Positions 1 to 8,662 of a stretch of DNA of 64,000 bases are shown piece after piece. This DNA comes from DASUPK01 sp963695805 (GTDB lineage Bacteria; Actinomycetota; Thermoleophilia; Solirubrobacterales; 70-9), in assembly GCA_963695805.1 (NCBI GenBank), contig CAVOHV010000008.1, positions 186,001 to 250,000 on the forward strand. Reading direction: 5' to 3'. The first letter of the stretch is position 1. Each line of letters begins with the position of its first letter. Made by a program: the position numbers and the translations under genes. The notes beneath the pieces were generated by a model that worked only from the letters and a program-made list of their open reading frames with translations, made no database searches and was not told the origin of the DNA.

Positions 1-721
1 TGCTGAATCGCGTCCTGTTGGTTGTGTTCGGAACCGTCGAGTGCAGCTGAGCGGCGGAGAAGACGAGCGTTCCCCCCGGCGGTGTGACGACCCGAACGTC
101 GGGGTCCAGTTCGAGTGACTCCTCGGGCCGGGGCTGCTTTCGCGTCTCCTTCTTCACCTGCTTGGCGGCCTGCTGGCGACCGATCCGATTCCACTCTTCG
201 TAGTCGTAGTCCGAGGAGCTGTTGCGTACCGGGTGATCGAAGTACTGCGGGTGGAATGCCATCGAGTTCTCGGACTCGATCTCATACACAGGCAGCCACC
301 AGTTGAGCTGCTGTTGCGGAGCCGAGAACCAGGTGTCGCGATGTGGGTGGAACTGGAGGGCAAGGCCGGCGTTCAAATACTCGCCATGCGCCATCGTGCG
401 AAGGCGGGGAACGTCGAAATAGGTCTTCTCGAGATCGCACCCGAGCTCTGATAGCAGGCCTGCGATCAGCTCCTTGGCGCGAGGATGGTGTATGAACGTC
501 GGTTTGAGCTCGGCGAGGATCTCGACGTACTTCTCCGCGGGCATGCTGTCCTGGGCCACCGCGGGGTCGTGCGACCCGAACGCCGCCTCGCTGAGCTCGC
601 GGCCGAGCCCGGCCAGCCCCGTAGCACTCTCGCCCGGCGTGAAGGTGAACAAATCGCCGCCATAGAGTCGATGGCGGCGCTTCTGGTCATCCTGCTCTGA
701 GTCCAAATAGATCGTTGGCAT
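1..721 (-). CDS. Fe(II)/2-oxoglutarate-dependent dioxygenase-like protein (C-terminus beyond window)
   Basis: The frame is open from an ATG at 719-721 to the left edge of the window, giving 240 residues with the C-terminus missing. A GAAGGAA ribosome site lies a few bases upstream of the ATG. The motif QFHPHRDTWF holds an H-x-D pair near residues 127-129. A later LHSTVPNTTNRTRFS segment supplies a distal His and an Arg. This H-x-D...H...R arrangement is that of phytanoyl-CoA-type non-haem iron 2-oxoglutarate dioxygenases. The gene lies about 100 bp downstream of the sugar-modification cassette on the same strand, so a hydroxylase acting on a sugar or glycan precursor is plausible. The substrate is unknown and the family call rests on the motifs only. 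Confidence 0.7.
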   Translation of the reverse strand, partial: MPTIYLDSEQDDQKRRHRLYGGDLFTFTPGESATGLAGLGRELSEAAFGSHDPAVAQDSMPAEKYVEILAELKPTFIHHPRAKELIAGLLSELGCDLEKTYFDVPRLRTMAHGEYLNAGLALQFHPHRDTWFSAPQQQLNWWLPVYEIESENSMAFHPQYFDHPVRNSSSDYDYEEWNRIGRQQAAKQVKKETRKQPRPEESLELDPDVRVVTPPGGTLVFSAAQLHSTVPNTTNRTRFS

Positions 722-817
722 GTCTCATTCCTTCTCGTCGGGAGGTGTTGCACCCGTCACCGGGTCGCATGGATCTAACGATCGCCGACAGTCCAGCCTT
801 CCGGTGTTAGGCGGCAC

Positions 818-1750
818 TCAGAGAGCCAGCGTGCGACTCATCTCTCGGGGCGACTCCTCCTGATACCAGTCGATTGTCCTGCGGAGCCCATCCTGCAAGC
901 CGGTCGTCGCCCACCATCCGAGGGTCCGACCGGCTCCCTCGACATCGACCTCCACCTCCTGTTCGAACGGTCGCACCGGCAGCGCATCGAAGACCGGCTG
1001 ACCAGGCGTCGGGCCCAGCAACTCGACGACCCGCTCTACGATCGAGCGCACCGAGCTCAGGGTCCCGCAGCCGATGTCAATCGTCTCACCCTCCACTCCC
1101 GCCACCAAGGCCGCATCGACATACGCCTGCGCCACATCCTCCGCATATACACAGTCGAGCCTGCGCTCACCCGAGCTCAACCGCGGGCTTCCACCCTCGA
1201 GAAGCGTCTTGATCACGTATGGGATCAGCTTGGTCGGCTCCTGTCCGGGCCCGTACGCAAAAGAGGGCCGAAGGATCACCACGGGCGCGTCGAAGAGGGC
1301 GTGAAACATCCGTCCGTACGCACTGGCGGCCCAGCGAGACGCGCCGTAGGGCGACGACGGAACCGGCAATCCGCCACCCGCCGCCGGCTCCTCGAGCAGG
1401 GATCCGCTGAGGACGATTCGCCGACAACCCACCCTGGTCGCCGCCTCGAGCAACCCGACACTGGCCACGAGGTTCGCGCCCAGCGTGGGTGTCACCGCGT
1501 CGAGTGATCGATCGCCGCGTACGGCTCCAGCCAGATGGACGATGACGTCCGGTCGGACGGAGGTCACGATGTTGAACGCGGACCTCGGCTCGGCGAGATC
1601 GCAGGCCAACCATTGGACACCGTCCTCATCCGGGCGCGGGGTGCGGCTCAGGGCGACGACCTCGGCCTCCCGCAGCAGGGGAACCACGTGGCTTCCAATC
1701 AGGCCGCTAGCCCCGGTGACCAGTACGCGCACGCCCGACAGCCGCGTCAT
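818..1750 (-). CDS. NAD-dependent epimerase/dehydratase (extended SDR)
   Basis: This 310-residue protein starts with a Rossmann glycine motif, GASGLIGS, near residues 13-20 and has the length of sugar-nucleotide epimerases. Members convert NDP-sugars with a Tyr-xxx-Lys pair. Here the matching segment reads YGASRWA, so Lys is replaced by Arg. That could reduce or change activity, or may reflect a base error. The ATG at 1750 overlaps the stop of the upstream DUF4910 gene in an ATGA, which implies translational coupling. It is the last gene of the coupled cassette and probably makes a late sugar modification. The exact substrate is not determined by the sequence. Confidence 0.85.
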   Translation of the reverse strand: MTRLSGVRVLVTGASGLIGSHVVPLLREAEVVALSRTPRPDEDGVQWLACDLAEPRSAFNIVTSVRPDVIVHLAGAVRGDRSLDAVTPTLGANLVASVGLLEAATRVGCRRIVLSGSLLEEPAAGGGLPVPSSPYGASRWAASAYGRMFHALFDAPVVILRPSFAYGPGQEPTKLIPYVIKTLLEGGSPRLSSGERRLDCVYAEDVAQAYVDAALVAGVEGETIDIGCGTLSSVRSIVERVVELLGPTPGQPVFDALPVRPFEQEVEVDVEGAGRTLGWWATTGLQDGLRRTIDWYQEESPREMSRTLAL

Positions 1751-3084
1751 GGCGTGGACCCGCTACCCGGTTCGCTCGAACTCGGCGCCAGCAGCTCCGC
1801 CCGTTCGAGCCGCTCGGCGGCTCGAGCGACGACCGCGTATGCCAACCCGGAGCGGCGCGCGATGTCGAGCACGCTCGACCGACCATCGCTCTGGTTGAGC
1901 ACCCAGAGCAGGGCCCGCTCGTCGTCCGGCGTGTCCACCGCACCGCCCGCAGATCGATACAGCCCACGGCGTCCGAGCTGCGGCTCGCCAAAGGGGCTGA
2001 GATTGATAGGGCGGCGGTTGCTCTCGAGGACCTCGACGAGCTCGAGACAGGTGTCCACGGCTTCCGCCAGGGCCTCGGGCCGGATCCTCTCCAGTCCGTC
2101 GGCCGAGGTGTGGTACCCGCTGAATTCTCCGTGTGGGGTGCGCATCAGGGTGCCAACAGGCAGGTTGAAACCCGGCGAGCAGAACTGGCGCTCGTCCCCG
2201 CCCCAGGGCTCCCAGGGAAGTACTCGGTGCGGTCCACCCGAGTCTCGGAGCACGGTCTCCATGGCAAGGTCCACCTCGGCGTCCCCACGACGGCTGCGCT
2301 TGTAGGTCAGGCTTCCCTCGTCCCCGATGCATGAAAGCGTCAGGCCATGCTCCACGCGATCGAGTCCCCCGCGGTTCTGAGAGAGCCAGGCCAGCGGGCC
2401 GATCGTGCCCGGCGCAAAGAGGAAGCGATAAGTGTGTCGCAGCCGACGACCGAGGAGACGCTTGGCGAACGACGTCGCGACGGCGATACCCGAAAGGTTG
2501 TCATTGGCGAGCGACGGGTGACAGACGTAGGTCGAGATCAGTACCTCCCCCTCCTCCTCCCCCTTGATCTCCAGCTCGGCATAGGTGAGGTTGCCTGGCT
2601 CGAGCGTCGAGTCGATGACGACCTCGTGCGCGCCCGGCTCCAGCTCGAGCAGCTGCCTGTGTGAGAGGCAGAAGCCCCAGGTGCGCTCGTAGTACGAAGT
2701 CCTGTATGGCACCACCTCCGGCTGCTCCGGCAGGGTGTGGAGGCGCTCGCGCAACTCCTCGAGCGAGAGGGTCGCGTGCACCGGCTCGCTGTAGGAGACG
2801 ACGTGCAGGGTCGAGTCTCGGAAGTCGACCACACGCGTGCCGTCCGGAGCTGTGATGTGCGCTTCGCGCACGTTCCACTCGTCGGGAACGATCCAGTCGA
2901 ACACGCGCGTCCCGCTTGGGATCTCTGTGCGCGCGATCGGGATCACCTCCTCGAGGATGTCGAAGGTCGCTCGCACACCGTCGCCCGTCAGGCTGCGGCA
3001 CAGCGGGAACAGCCGGCGCATCAGCTCGTAGGCTTCGTGTCCGGCGTCGTTGGTCGCGGCAGCGGGCGCGAGCGTCGTGTTCAA
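1747..3084 (-). CDS. DUF4910 family metallo-aminopeptidase-like protein with C-terminal winged helix
   Basis: The protein resembles the DUF4910/DUF2172 family, which has an M28-like zinc peptidase fold and recurs in polysaccharide loci. Likely metal ligands are in the segments CHPSLANDNLSG (His, Asp), CIGDEGS (Glu), GGDERQF (Asp) and YHTSAD (His). The last ~80 residues look like the winged-helix tail of the family. A start at ATG 3141 is possible, but TTG at 3084 overlaps the stop of the upstream PIG-L gene as TTGA and leaves the protein beginning just before the conserved AYELMRRLFPLCRSLTGDG segment, so 3084 is chosen. It probably trims an acyl or aminoacyl group from a sugar intermediate; that role is an inference. 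Confidence 0.85.
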   Translation of the reverse strand: MNTTLAPAAATNDAGHEAYELMRRLFPLCRSLTGDGVRATFDILEEVIPIARTEIPSGTRVFDWIVPDEWNVREAHITAPDGTRVVDFRDSTLHVVSYSEPVHATLSLEELRERLHTLPEQPEVVPYRTSYYERTWGFCLSHRQLLELEPGAHEVVIDSTLEPGNLTYAELEIKGEEEGEVLISTYVCHPSLANDNLSGIAVATSFAKRLLGRRLRHTYRFLFAPGTIGPLAWLSQNRGGLDRVEHGLTLSCIGDEGSLTYKRSRRGDAEVDLAMETVLRDSGGPHRVLPWEPWGGDERQFCSPGFNLPVGTLMRTPHGEFSGYHTSADGLERIRPEALAEAVDTCLELVEVLESNRRPINLSPFGEPQLGRRGLYRSAGGAVDTPDDERALLWVLNQSDGRSSVLDIARRSGLAYAVVARAAERLERAELLAPSSSEPGSGSTP

Positions 3085-3740
3085 GCGAGGACGGCCTTTC
3101 GGCAGAAGAAGGCCTCCGCATGGGCGCTCGGCGAGTTGCACTCCATGCCGCGCAGCCGGAGCAGCCCGGAGAAGAGGTCCTCGCGAAACCAGCGCTTCGA
3201 TTGCTGCGAGCCGAAGTGGTCCATCAGGTGGGCGATCTTCCGCCGCGAGAGCCGCTCAGGGAGCGGCACGAACGTGTTCGGGACACTCATGTCGCCGTCG
3301 TACTTCGGCACCTCGTATTCCAGGATCAGGTGGTCACGGAAGGTGTTCCAGGTCAGTTCGCAGCTGATCCGGTGGTCCTGGTGCAGGTCTCCCCGCTGGT
3401 GGGTGAAGACCACGTCGGGAGAGAAATCGGTCTTCAGCTCCTCAAAGAAGTCCTTGATCTTCTTTCCTTCATACGGAAAAAAACCGTCGGGGAAGTCGCA
3501 GATCACGACTTCGCTGTCAGGCACCCCTTCGAGCAGAGCCTCGGCGCTTCGTCGCGCCTCCCGTGCGCGTTCGCCTTCTCCGCTCAACACGACCCAGCGG
3601 ATCTCGGAGAGGCTCCCCTCCTCGATCAGCTTCAGAATCGTCCCTGCAGAACCGATCTCGATGTCGTCGGGATGGGCGCCGATCGCGAGCGCGCGTGCCG
3701 GGGACGCCTCCGGCGGGCCGAGCAGCAGCGGGAGCATCAT
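3081..3740 (-). CDS. PIG-L family deacetylase (LmbE-like)
   Basis: A 219-residue protein with the zinc-binding AHPDD motif near residues 22-26 and the second motif HQDHR near residue 118, the two hallmarks of PIG-L/LmbE amidohydrolases. Family members remove acyl groups from N-acylated sugars or similar small molecules in the cytoplasm. Its ATG overlaps the stop of the upstream nucleotidyltransferase as ATGA, and its own stop overlaps the TTG start of the DUF4910 gene. The position between a nucleotidyltransferase and a peptidase-like protein suggests deacetylation of an amino-sugar nucleotide or an acylated intermediate. The substrate is unknown. Confidence 0.88.
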   Translation of the reverse strand: MMLPLLLGPPEASPARALAIGAHPDDIEIGSAGTILKLIEEGSLSEIRWVVLSGEGERAREARRSAEALLEGVPDSEVVICDFPDGFFPYEGKKIKDFFEELKTDFSPDVVFTHQRGDLHQDHRISCELTWNTFRDHLILEYEVPKYDGDMSVPNTFVPLPERLSRRKIAHLMDHFGSQQSKRWFREDLFSGLLRLRGMECNSPSAHAEAFFCRKAVLA

Positions 3741-4555
3741 CCAAGCGCCGCGTACGCGAGCTCGCGGGGTGCGACGCGGTCAGGGTCCCAAACCTGCCAT
3801 GGAGCTGTGCCGTCCTCGTGCAGGTTCTCTAGCCACTGTTGGTCTTTCAACGTGTCCATCGGCGCCCAGAATCCCTCGTGCCGCTGAGCCAGCACCTTTC
3901 CGGCCGACAGCAGCCGCTGCAGCGGCTCCTCGACAAGATCCTCGCCCGGGCGCAATTGGTCGAGGAATTCCCGGCGCAGGATGAAGTAGCCGCCGTTGAT
4001 CCAGATATCGGAGCCCATCACGTCGCGCATCGCCTGCACGCGGCCGTCCTCACCCATCGAGACCACGTGGAAGCTGTAGTTCGGACGCACCGCCAGAAAG
4101 CTCGCCGTCGCTTGCTCGTCCCTCGCGCGGGCAATCATCGCGGGCAGATCGGCGTCGGTCAGCGTATCCCCGTAGTTGGCAAGAAAGAGCTCGTCCTCGG
4201 CCAGCAGGTGGCGGACGGCCCGCAGCCGCTCGCCGATCGGCGCCCGCAGGCCGGTGTCGACGAAGGTGATGTTCCAGTTGTGGATATCGGTCTTCAGCAG
4301 ATGGACGTCCGCGCCGCCGTTCGTGAGCACGAAGTCGTTCGCCATCGCCTCGCTGTAGGTGAGGAAGAACTGCTTGATTGCCTCGGCTTTGTAGCCGAGG
4401 CAGAGCACGAAGTCGGTGAAGCCGAAGTGGGCGTAGTACTTCATCACGTGCCAGAGGACAGGTCGGGGGCCGATTGGGATCATCGGCTTGGGCACCACCT
4501 CAGATGCCTCGCGCATGCGCAACCCCTGACCGCCGCAGAAGATCACCACCTTCAT
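3737..4555 (-). CDS. RfbF-like sugar-1-phosphate nucleotidyltransferase (probable glucose-1-phosphate cytidylyltransferase)
   Basis: This 272-residue protein begins with the nucleotide-binding signature GGQGLRMREASEVVPKPM, followed by a typical FLANYGDTLTD active-site segment and an INGGYFILRREF segment near residue 188. These match the glucose-1-phosphate cytidylyltransferase branch of the nucleotidyltransferase family. It would activate hexose-1-phosphate with CTP to start a CDP-sugar pathway. It overlaps the upstream methyltransferase stop and the downstream PIG-L start by 4 nt each. No 4,6-dehydratase is in this cassette; a candidate lies at 37.4 kb. The nucleotide used (CTP or another) is inferred from similarity. 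Confidence 0.88.
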   Translation of the reverse strand: MKVVIFCGGQGLRMREASEVVPKPMIPIGPRPVLWHVMKYYAHFGFTDFVLCLGYKAEAIKQFFLTYSEAMANDFVLTNGGADVHLLKTDIHNWNITFVDTGLRAPIGERLRAVRHLLAEDELFLANYGDTLTDADLPAMIARARDEQATASFLAVRPNYSFHVVSMGEDGRVQAMRDVMGSDIWINGGYFILRREFLDQLRPGEDLVEEPLQRLLSAGKVLAQRHEGFWAPMDTLKDQQWLENLHEDGTAPWQVWDPDRVAPRELAYAALG

Positions 4556-5826
4556 ATGACTCTCACCTCCGGGATCGGGACCACAAACTGCGCACCCCAG
4601 TCGCGGGCGTGCGAGAGCTGAGCAACGATCTCATCGCTTAGGTTCCAGGGAAGAATCAGGATGAAATCCGGACGGGCCTGCTCGAGTGCCTCCGGATGGT
4701 GGATCGGGATCCGAGTGCCGGGCAGGAACTGTCCTTGTTTGTACGGGTTGCGGTCGACCGTGAACTCGAGCAGGTCGGCGCGGATGCCGCAGTAGTTGAG
4801 CAGCGTGTTTCCCTTGCCGGGGGCGCCATAGCCCGCGACTCGTCTGCCATCGCGCTGACAGTCGATCAGGAACTCGACCAGGTTCCACTTGGTCTCGATG
4901 ACCCGCGGCGCGAACGAGCTGTATCCCTCGAGCCGGTCCAGCTCGAGAGCTCGCTCCCGTTCGGCGAGTTCCGGCACCCGGACGCTCACCGGATGGCCGG
5001 CGCCCTCCTCCCGCTGTGCGTAGACCCGCAGGGAGCCGCCGTGCGTGGGCAGCTCGTCGACGTCGAACACCTCGAGGCCATGAGCCGAGAGCACGGTCCT
5101 GGCGGTGAGGAACGAGAAGTAGGAGAAGTGCTCGTGGTAGATCGTGTCGAACTGGTTCCCCTCGATCAGCCGTGCGATGTGCGGAAACTCGATCGTGACC
5201 ACCCCCTGCGGGGCGAGTACCCGCTGCATGCCGGCGGCGAAGTCGTTGAGGTCGGGGACGTGAGCGAAAACGTTGTTTGCTATCAACAGGTCCGCCTGGC
5301 GACCTTCGGCGACGAGACGGGACGCGAGCTCCCGGCCGAAGAACTCGACCACGGTCTCGATCCCCAGCTCCCGGGCCGCCTCGGCGACGTTTGCCGCGGG
5401 CTCGACCCCCAGCGCCGGTATGCCCCGCTCGACGACATGCTGGAGCAGGTAGCCGTCGTTGCTGGCCAGCTCCACGACCTGGCTGTCCGCCCCCAGCCCG
5501 AAACGCTCGACCATCGACTCCACGTAGTCGCGAGCGTGAGCGACCCAGGAGTCCGAATAGGAAGAGAAGTAGGCGTACTCCGTGAAGATCTCCTCAGCTG
5601 CCACGAGCTCCTCGAGTTGCACGAGGAGGCAGTGCTCGCAGACACGAACATGGAGCGGGTAGAAGGGCTCCATCGCGCCAAGCCGCTCCGCGGGGATGTA
5701 GCTCTCGCAAAGCGGCGACATGCCGAGGTCGACGAACGTGTGCCGGAGTGGCGCCGAGCAGAATCGGCAGCCTTGCAAACGCGAGGCTGACCGCGTATCG
5801 ATCTGATCTCGAAGCTCGACTTCCAT
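4552..5826 (-). CDS. Class I SAM-dependent sugar C-methyltransferase (TylCIII/NovU-like)
   Basis: A 424-residue protein with the three-part build of NDP-hexose C-methyltransferases: an N-terminal zinc site made by CRFC near residue 20 and CEHC near residue 63, a Rossmann SAM domain with the VELASNDGYLL motif near residues 118-128, and a C-terminal domain containing GYGAPGKGNTLLNYC. It begins at ATG 5826, and its stop overlaps the start of the nucleotidyltransferase as ATGA. It is the first gene of the coupled cassette. Known relatives methylate C-3 of 4-keto-deoxy sugars, so the product is probably a branched sugar. Confidence 0.88.
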   Translation of the reverse strand: MEVELRDQIDTRSASRLQGCRFCSAPLRHTFVDLGMSPLCESYIPAERLGAMEPFYPLHVRVCEHCLLVQLEELVAAEEIFTEYAYFSSYSDSWVAHARDYVESMVERFGLGADSQVVELASNDGYLLQHVVERGIPALGVEPAANVAEAARELGIETVVEFFGRELASRLVAEGRQADLLIANNVFAHVPDLNDFAAGMQRVLAPQGVVTIEFPHIARLIEGNQFDTIYHEHFSYFSFLTARTVLSAHGLEVFDVDELPTHGGSLRVYAQREEGAGHPVSVRVPELAERERALELDRLEGYSSFAPRVIETKWNLVEFLIDCQRDGRRVAGYGAPGKGNTLLNYCGIRADLLEFTVDRNPYKQGQFLPGTRIPIHHPEALEQARPDFILILPWNLSDEIVAQLSHARDWGAQFVVPIPEVRVI

Positions 5827-5974
5827 GACCGGCTCTCAGGGGACCAACGTGGGATCGGCGTCGATTCTCCCGCGCGCACCCAGAGTCGGCTGAGTTCGGT
5901 ACCAATTACGTTGGATCTGCGGCTCGGACGCGTCCCATAGCGTGGCTGTCACCCGTTTGTTGGACTGGGAGACG

Positions 5975-7549
5975 ATGGCCGAAAAGGAGCGACAGCTGGA
6001 TCCCAGTGTCGATGGGGCGGGCATACGTCCTCCCCTGGAGGTGCACGAGCCGGCGTCTTCGCTCCTGTCGCTTCCCCGTCCTAGGACCCGCAGGTTCGCG
6101 CCGCGCTACCGACCGACCCTGGAGGAGATCCCCGAGGGCCGGCTGCGGGACGCGATCTACCGCCGCGACGCGATCTATCGCCGCACCCTTGCCATGGCGG
6201 ATGTCGCCTCGGCGGCGATCGCCGTCCTGATCGGCGTGCCGCTGCTGGGTCACGATGCCATCAACCCCCTCGCCCTGCTCGCGCTCCCGTTGGTCCTCGT
6301 CGTCGGAAAGCTCACGGGGCTCTACGATCGCGATGAGCACCTGATCCGGAAGACGACGCTCGACGAAGTCCCCACCCTGTTCTGGGTTGCAACTCTCTAC
6401 GCCCTCCTGATCTGGCTGGCTGGGGACCTCATTGTCGATGGCCGGTTCGGCCGCGACCAGGCGGTCGGGGTCTGGGCGCTGCTGTTCGCGAGCATGGTCA
6501 CGATTCGTACCCTTGCCAGGCACGTGGCGCGAGTGCTCTCCGGCGAAGAGCGATGCCTGATCCTGGGCGACGCCGAGACTGCGAACTGGATCACCCGTCG
6601 GTTCCGCGAGGCCCCCGGATTGAAGGCGCGGGTGGTTGGGCGAGCGCCGCTACCGGGGCTGTCCGGCTCCAACAGCGGCAACGGTTCTGGAGTGAATGGT
6701 GCCAATGGTGGCAATGGTGGCCCACCCGACGACCTGGAGCAGTTGCTCACCATGGAGCGGATCGAGCGCGCGATCATCGCGCCGCGCGGAGGGATCTCCG
6801 ATGACCTCCTGAACACGACTCGGCGCCTGAAGTCCATGGGACTGAGAGTCAGTGTGCTGCCGCGACTACCCGAGGTCGTGGGCTCCTCCGTCGAGCTGGA
6901 CGATGTGGACGGGATCACCCTGCTCGGGATGCGTCGGTTCGGCCTCAGCCGCTCCTCCGGTGCCCTGAAGCGATCATTCGACTTCGTCGGCACCGGCCTC
7001 ATCCTGCTCGCGCTCGCCCCGCTCCTGGCGGCTATCGCTGTCGCAATCAAACTCGACTCCCGCGGCCCCGTCCTCTTCCGGCAGAGGCGCATGGGCCGCC
7101 ATGGCGTCCCGTTCGAGATTTTCAAGTTCCGCACAATGGTGGACGGGGCCGAGGCTCAGAAGGCCGCGCTTGCAGCGCAAAACGAGGCAGCCGGCGGACT
7201 TTTCAAGATCAAGGACGACCCGCGAATTACCCGGGTCGGCAACCGCCTACGCCAGATCTCACTCGATGAGCTGCCGCAACTGTTGAACGTGCTGCGCGGT
7301 GAAATGTCCCTTGTCGGCCCCCGGCCACTGGTGCTCGACGAGGACGATCGGATCGAGGGCTGGCGCCGCTCGCGGCTCGAGCTCCCGCCCGGGATGACGG
7401 GCCCCTGGCAGGTCTTCGGCTCGGCCCGAATTCCGCTCAACGAGATGGTCAAGATCGACTATCTCTACGGGGCAAATTGGTCGCTGTGGCTCGACGTCAA
7501 GACGCTGCTGCGAACTGTGCCGTTCGTGCTAGGGCGGCGGGGCCTGTGA
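5975..7549 (+). CDS. Polyprenyl glycosylphosphotransferase (initiating sugar transferase)
   Basis: About 524 residues with predicted N-terminal membrane segments, a CoA-binding-like middle and, from about residue 330, a bacterial sugar transferase domain with the FKFRTMVDGAE and SLDELPQLLNVLRGEMSLVGPRPL motifs. It transfers a sugar-1-phosphate from a nucleotide sugar to undecaprenyl phosphate at the membrane. A GTG at 5942 is in frame, but ATG 5975 has a GGGAG site upstream and is preferred. Two oddities are seen: a tandem RDAIYR repeat near residues 58-68 and a Ser/Gly/Asn-rich linker near residues 229-249. It is divergent from the CDP-sugar cassette, which probably supplies its pathway. Confidence 0.9.
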   Translation: MAEKERQLDPSVDGAGIRPPLEVHEPASSLLSLPRPRTRRFAPRYRPTLEEIPEGRLRDAIYRRDAIYRRTLAMADVASAAIAVLIGVPLLGHDAINPLALLALPLVLVVGKLTGLYDRDEHLIRKTTLDEVPTLFWVATLYALLIWLAGDLIVDGRFGRDQAVGVWALLFASMVTIRTLARHVARVLSGEERCLILGDAETANWITRRFREAPGLKARVVGRAPLPGLSGSNSGNGSGVNGANGGNGGPPDDLEQLLTMERIERAIIAPRGGISDDLLNTTRRLKSMGLRVSVLPRLPEVVGSSVELDDVDGITLLGMRRFGLSRSSGALKRSFDFVGTGLILLALAPLLAAIAVAIKLDSRGPVLFRQRRMGRHGVPFEIFKFRTMVDGAEAQKAALAAQNEAAGGLFKIKDDPRITRVGNRLRQISLDELPQLLNVLRGEMSLVGPRPLVLDEDDRIEGWRRSRLELPPGMTGPWQVFGSARIPLNEMVKIDYLYGANWSLWLDVKTLLRTVPFVLGRRGL

Positions 7550-7688
7550 CCGAACCGGGTGGACATACGCGGCGCCGGCACACCGCGAGTCGGGCCCACA
7601 GGAAGGCGCCAGCGGAGCCGCCAAAGGAGCTCAAGCGGATCTGCCTCTGTTCGCGATGCCTGGCCGAGGCCAGAAGGGCGGCCCGGCG

Positions 7689-8483
7689 ATGACGCCGGAA
7701 CGAAGAGGCGCTCTCGAGACCAGTCCGTCGCCGGACGGTCCTGCAGAGGGGCGACTTGCCGCGCGAGCTCCAGACCGCAGAAGTCCGACTGACCATCGCG
7801 CGTTCCTGAGTCGAATGGGTTTTGGAAATGGAAGAGGCGAGGGGCTGTCCGTGGCGTTGTGCGGCAGCGATCGGGACTTCCGCGACCGGGTGGCCGTGGC
7901 CCTCGAGGCCAGCGGCCATGCAGTTCTGGCGCGATCTGCGAGTGGCGATGGGCTGCTGGCCTCCTGCATTGGGCACGAGCCCGCTTGCGTCGTGGTCGCA
8001 GCACAACGGCCAGACCGATCGACCATGGCGATCGTGCGGCTGGTTCGATCGGGGCGCGAGGACCTCCCGGCAATCCTGGTGTGCAAGCGCGGGCGCGTCT
8101 CCGATGTCCGGCGCGCACTCGAATTGGGGGTTGACGGGATCGTGCTAGAGGACGGCATCGATGACGCACTGGGGCCGGTGGTCGAGGCAGTTTGCGCGGG
8201 TCAGGTGTCGGCTCCAAGTAAACAACGTCAGGCGCTGCGGGCGCGCGCGCTGACAGCGCGCGAGAAGCAGGTTCTGATGCTGGTGGTCGGGGGGCTCACC
8301 AACCCTCAGATCGCCGCCGAGCTGTTTCTCGCGGAGAGCACCGTGAAGAGCCACCTGTCTTCGGCCTTCGGCAAGCTCGGGGTTTCCTCTCGAAGCGAAG
8401 CGGTCGCCGTCATCCTCGACCCCGAACGCGGTCGCGGACTCGGCATCGGCAAGCTCGCGCCGGCATTCGCCGCGAGCACGTAG
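7689..8483 (+). CDS. LuxR-type regulator with a degenerate receiver domain
   Basis: The C-terminal ~60 residues carry a LuxR helix-turn-helix (LTAREKQVLMLVVGGLTNPQ and the recognition helix STVKSHLSSAFGKLGV). The N-terminal half aligns in layout with a response-regulator receiver, but the strand that normally ends in the phospho-accepting Asp reads CVVVAAQRPDRS, so that Asp is absent. The conserved Lys after the fifth strand is also not visible. It may therefore act without phosphorylation. The start is ATG 7689, chosen over ATG 7656 because AAGGGCGG lies upstream. It follows the sugar transferase on the same strand and may regulate exopolysaccharide genes; this is inference. Confidence 0.8.
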   Translation: MTPERRGALETSPSPDGPAEGRLAARAPDRRSPTDHRAFLSRMGFGNGRGEGLSVALCGSDRDFRDRVAVALEASGHAVLARSASGDGLLASCIGHEPACVVVAAQRPDRSTMAIVRLVRSGREDLPAILVCKRGRVSDVRRALELGVDGIVLEDGIDDALGPVVEAVCAGQVSAPSKQRQALRARALTAREKQVLMLVVGGLTNPQIAAELFLAESTVKSHLSSAFGKLGVSSRSEAVAVILDPERGRGLGIGKLAPAFAAST

Positions 8484-8662
8484 CGACTGCACACGTCGTA
8501 CCTCTGAAGCCAAGCTTGCGGGCGCGCCGGCCATCTGATGCGGTCTTCCGTCGGCTGTGCGGTGCGAGATTTGATCGAATGAGAATTGTTCGGGTCCGGT
8601 TTCGTAGCAACTGTGCGTCCCGGCGCGAAAAGCTCCGCGCATGAACCGTTTTTTGAGATGAC

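Noticed and set aside
2737..3984. Plus-strand ORF of 415 codons across the DUF4910, PIG-L and nucleotidyltransferase genes
   Set aside because: It spans three genes on the opposite strand and has low-complexity composition.
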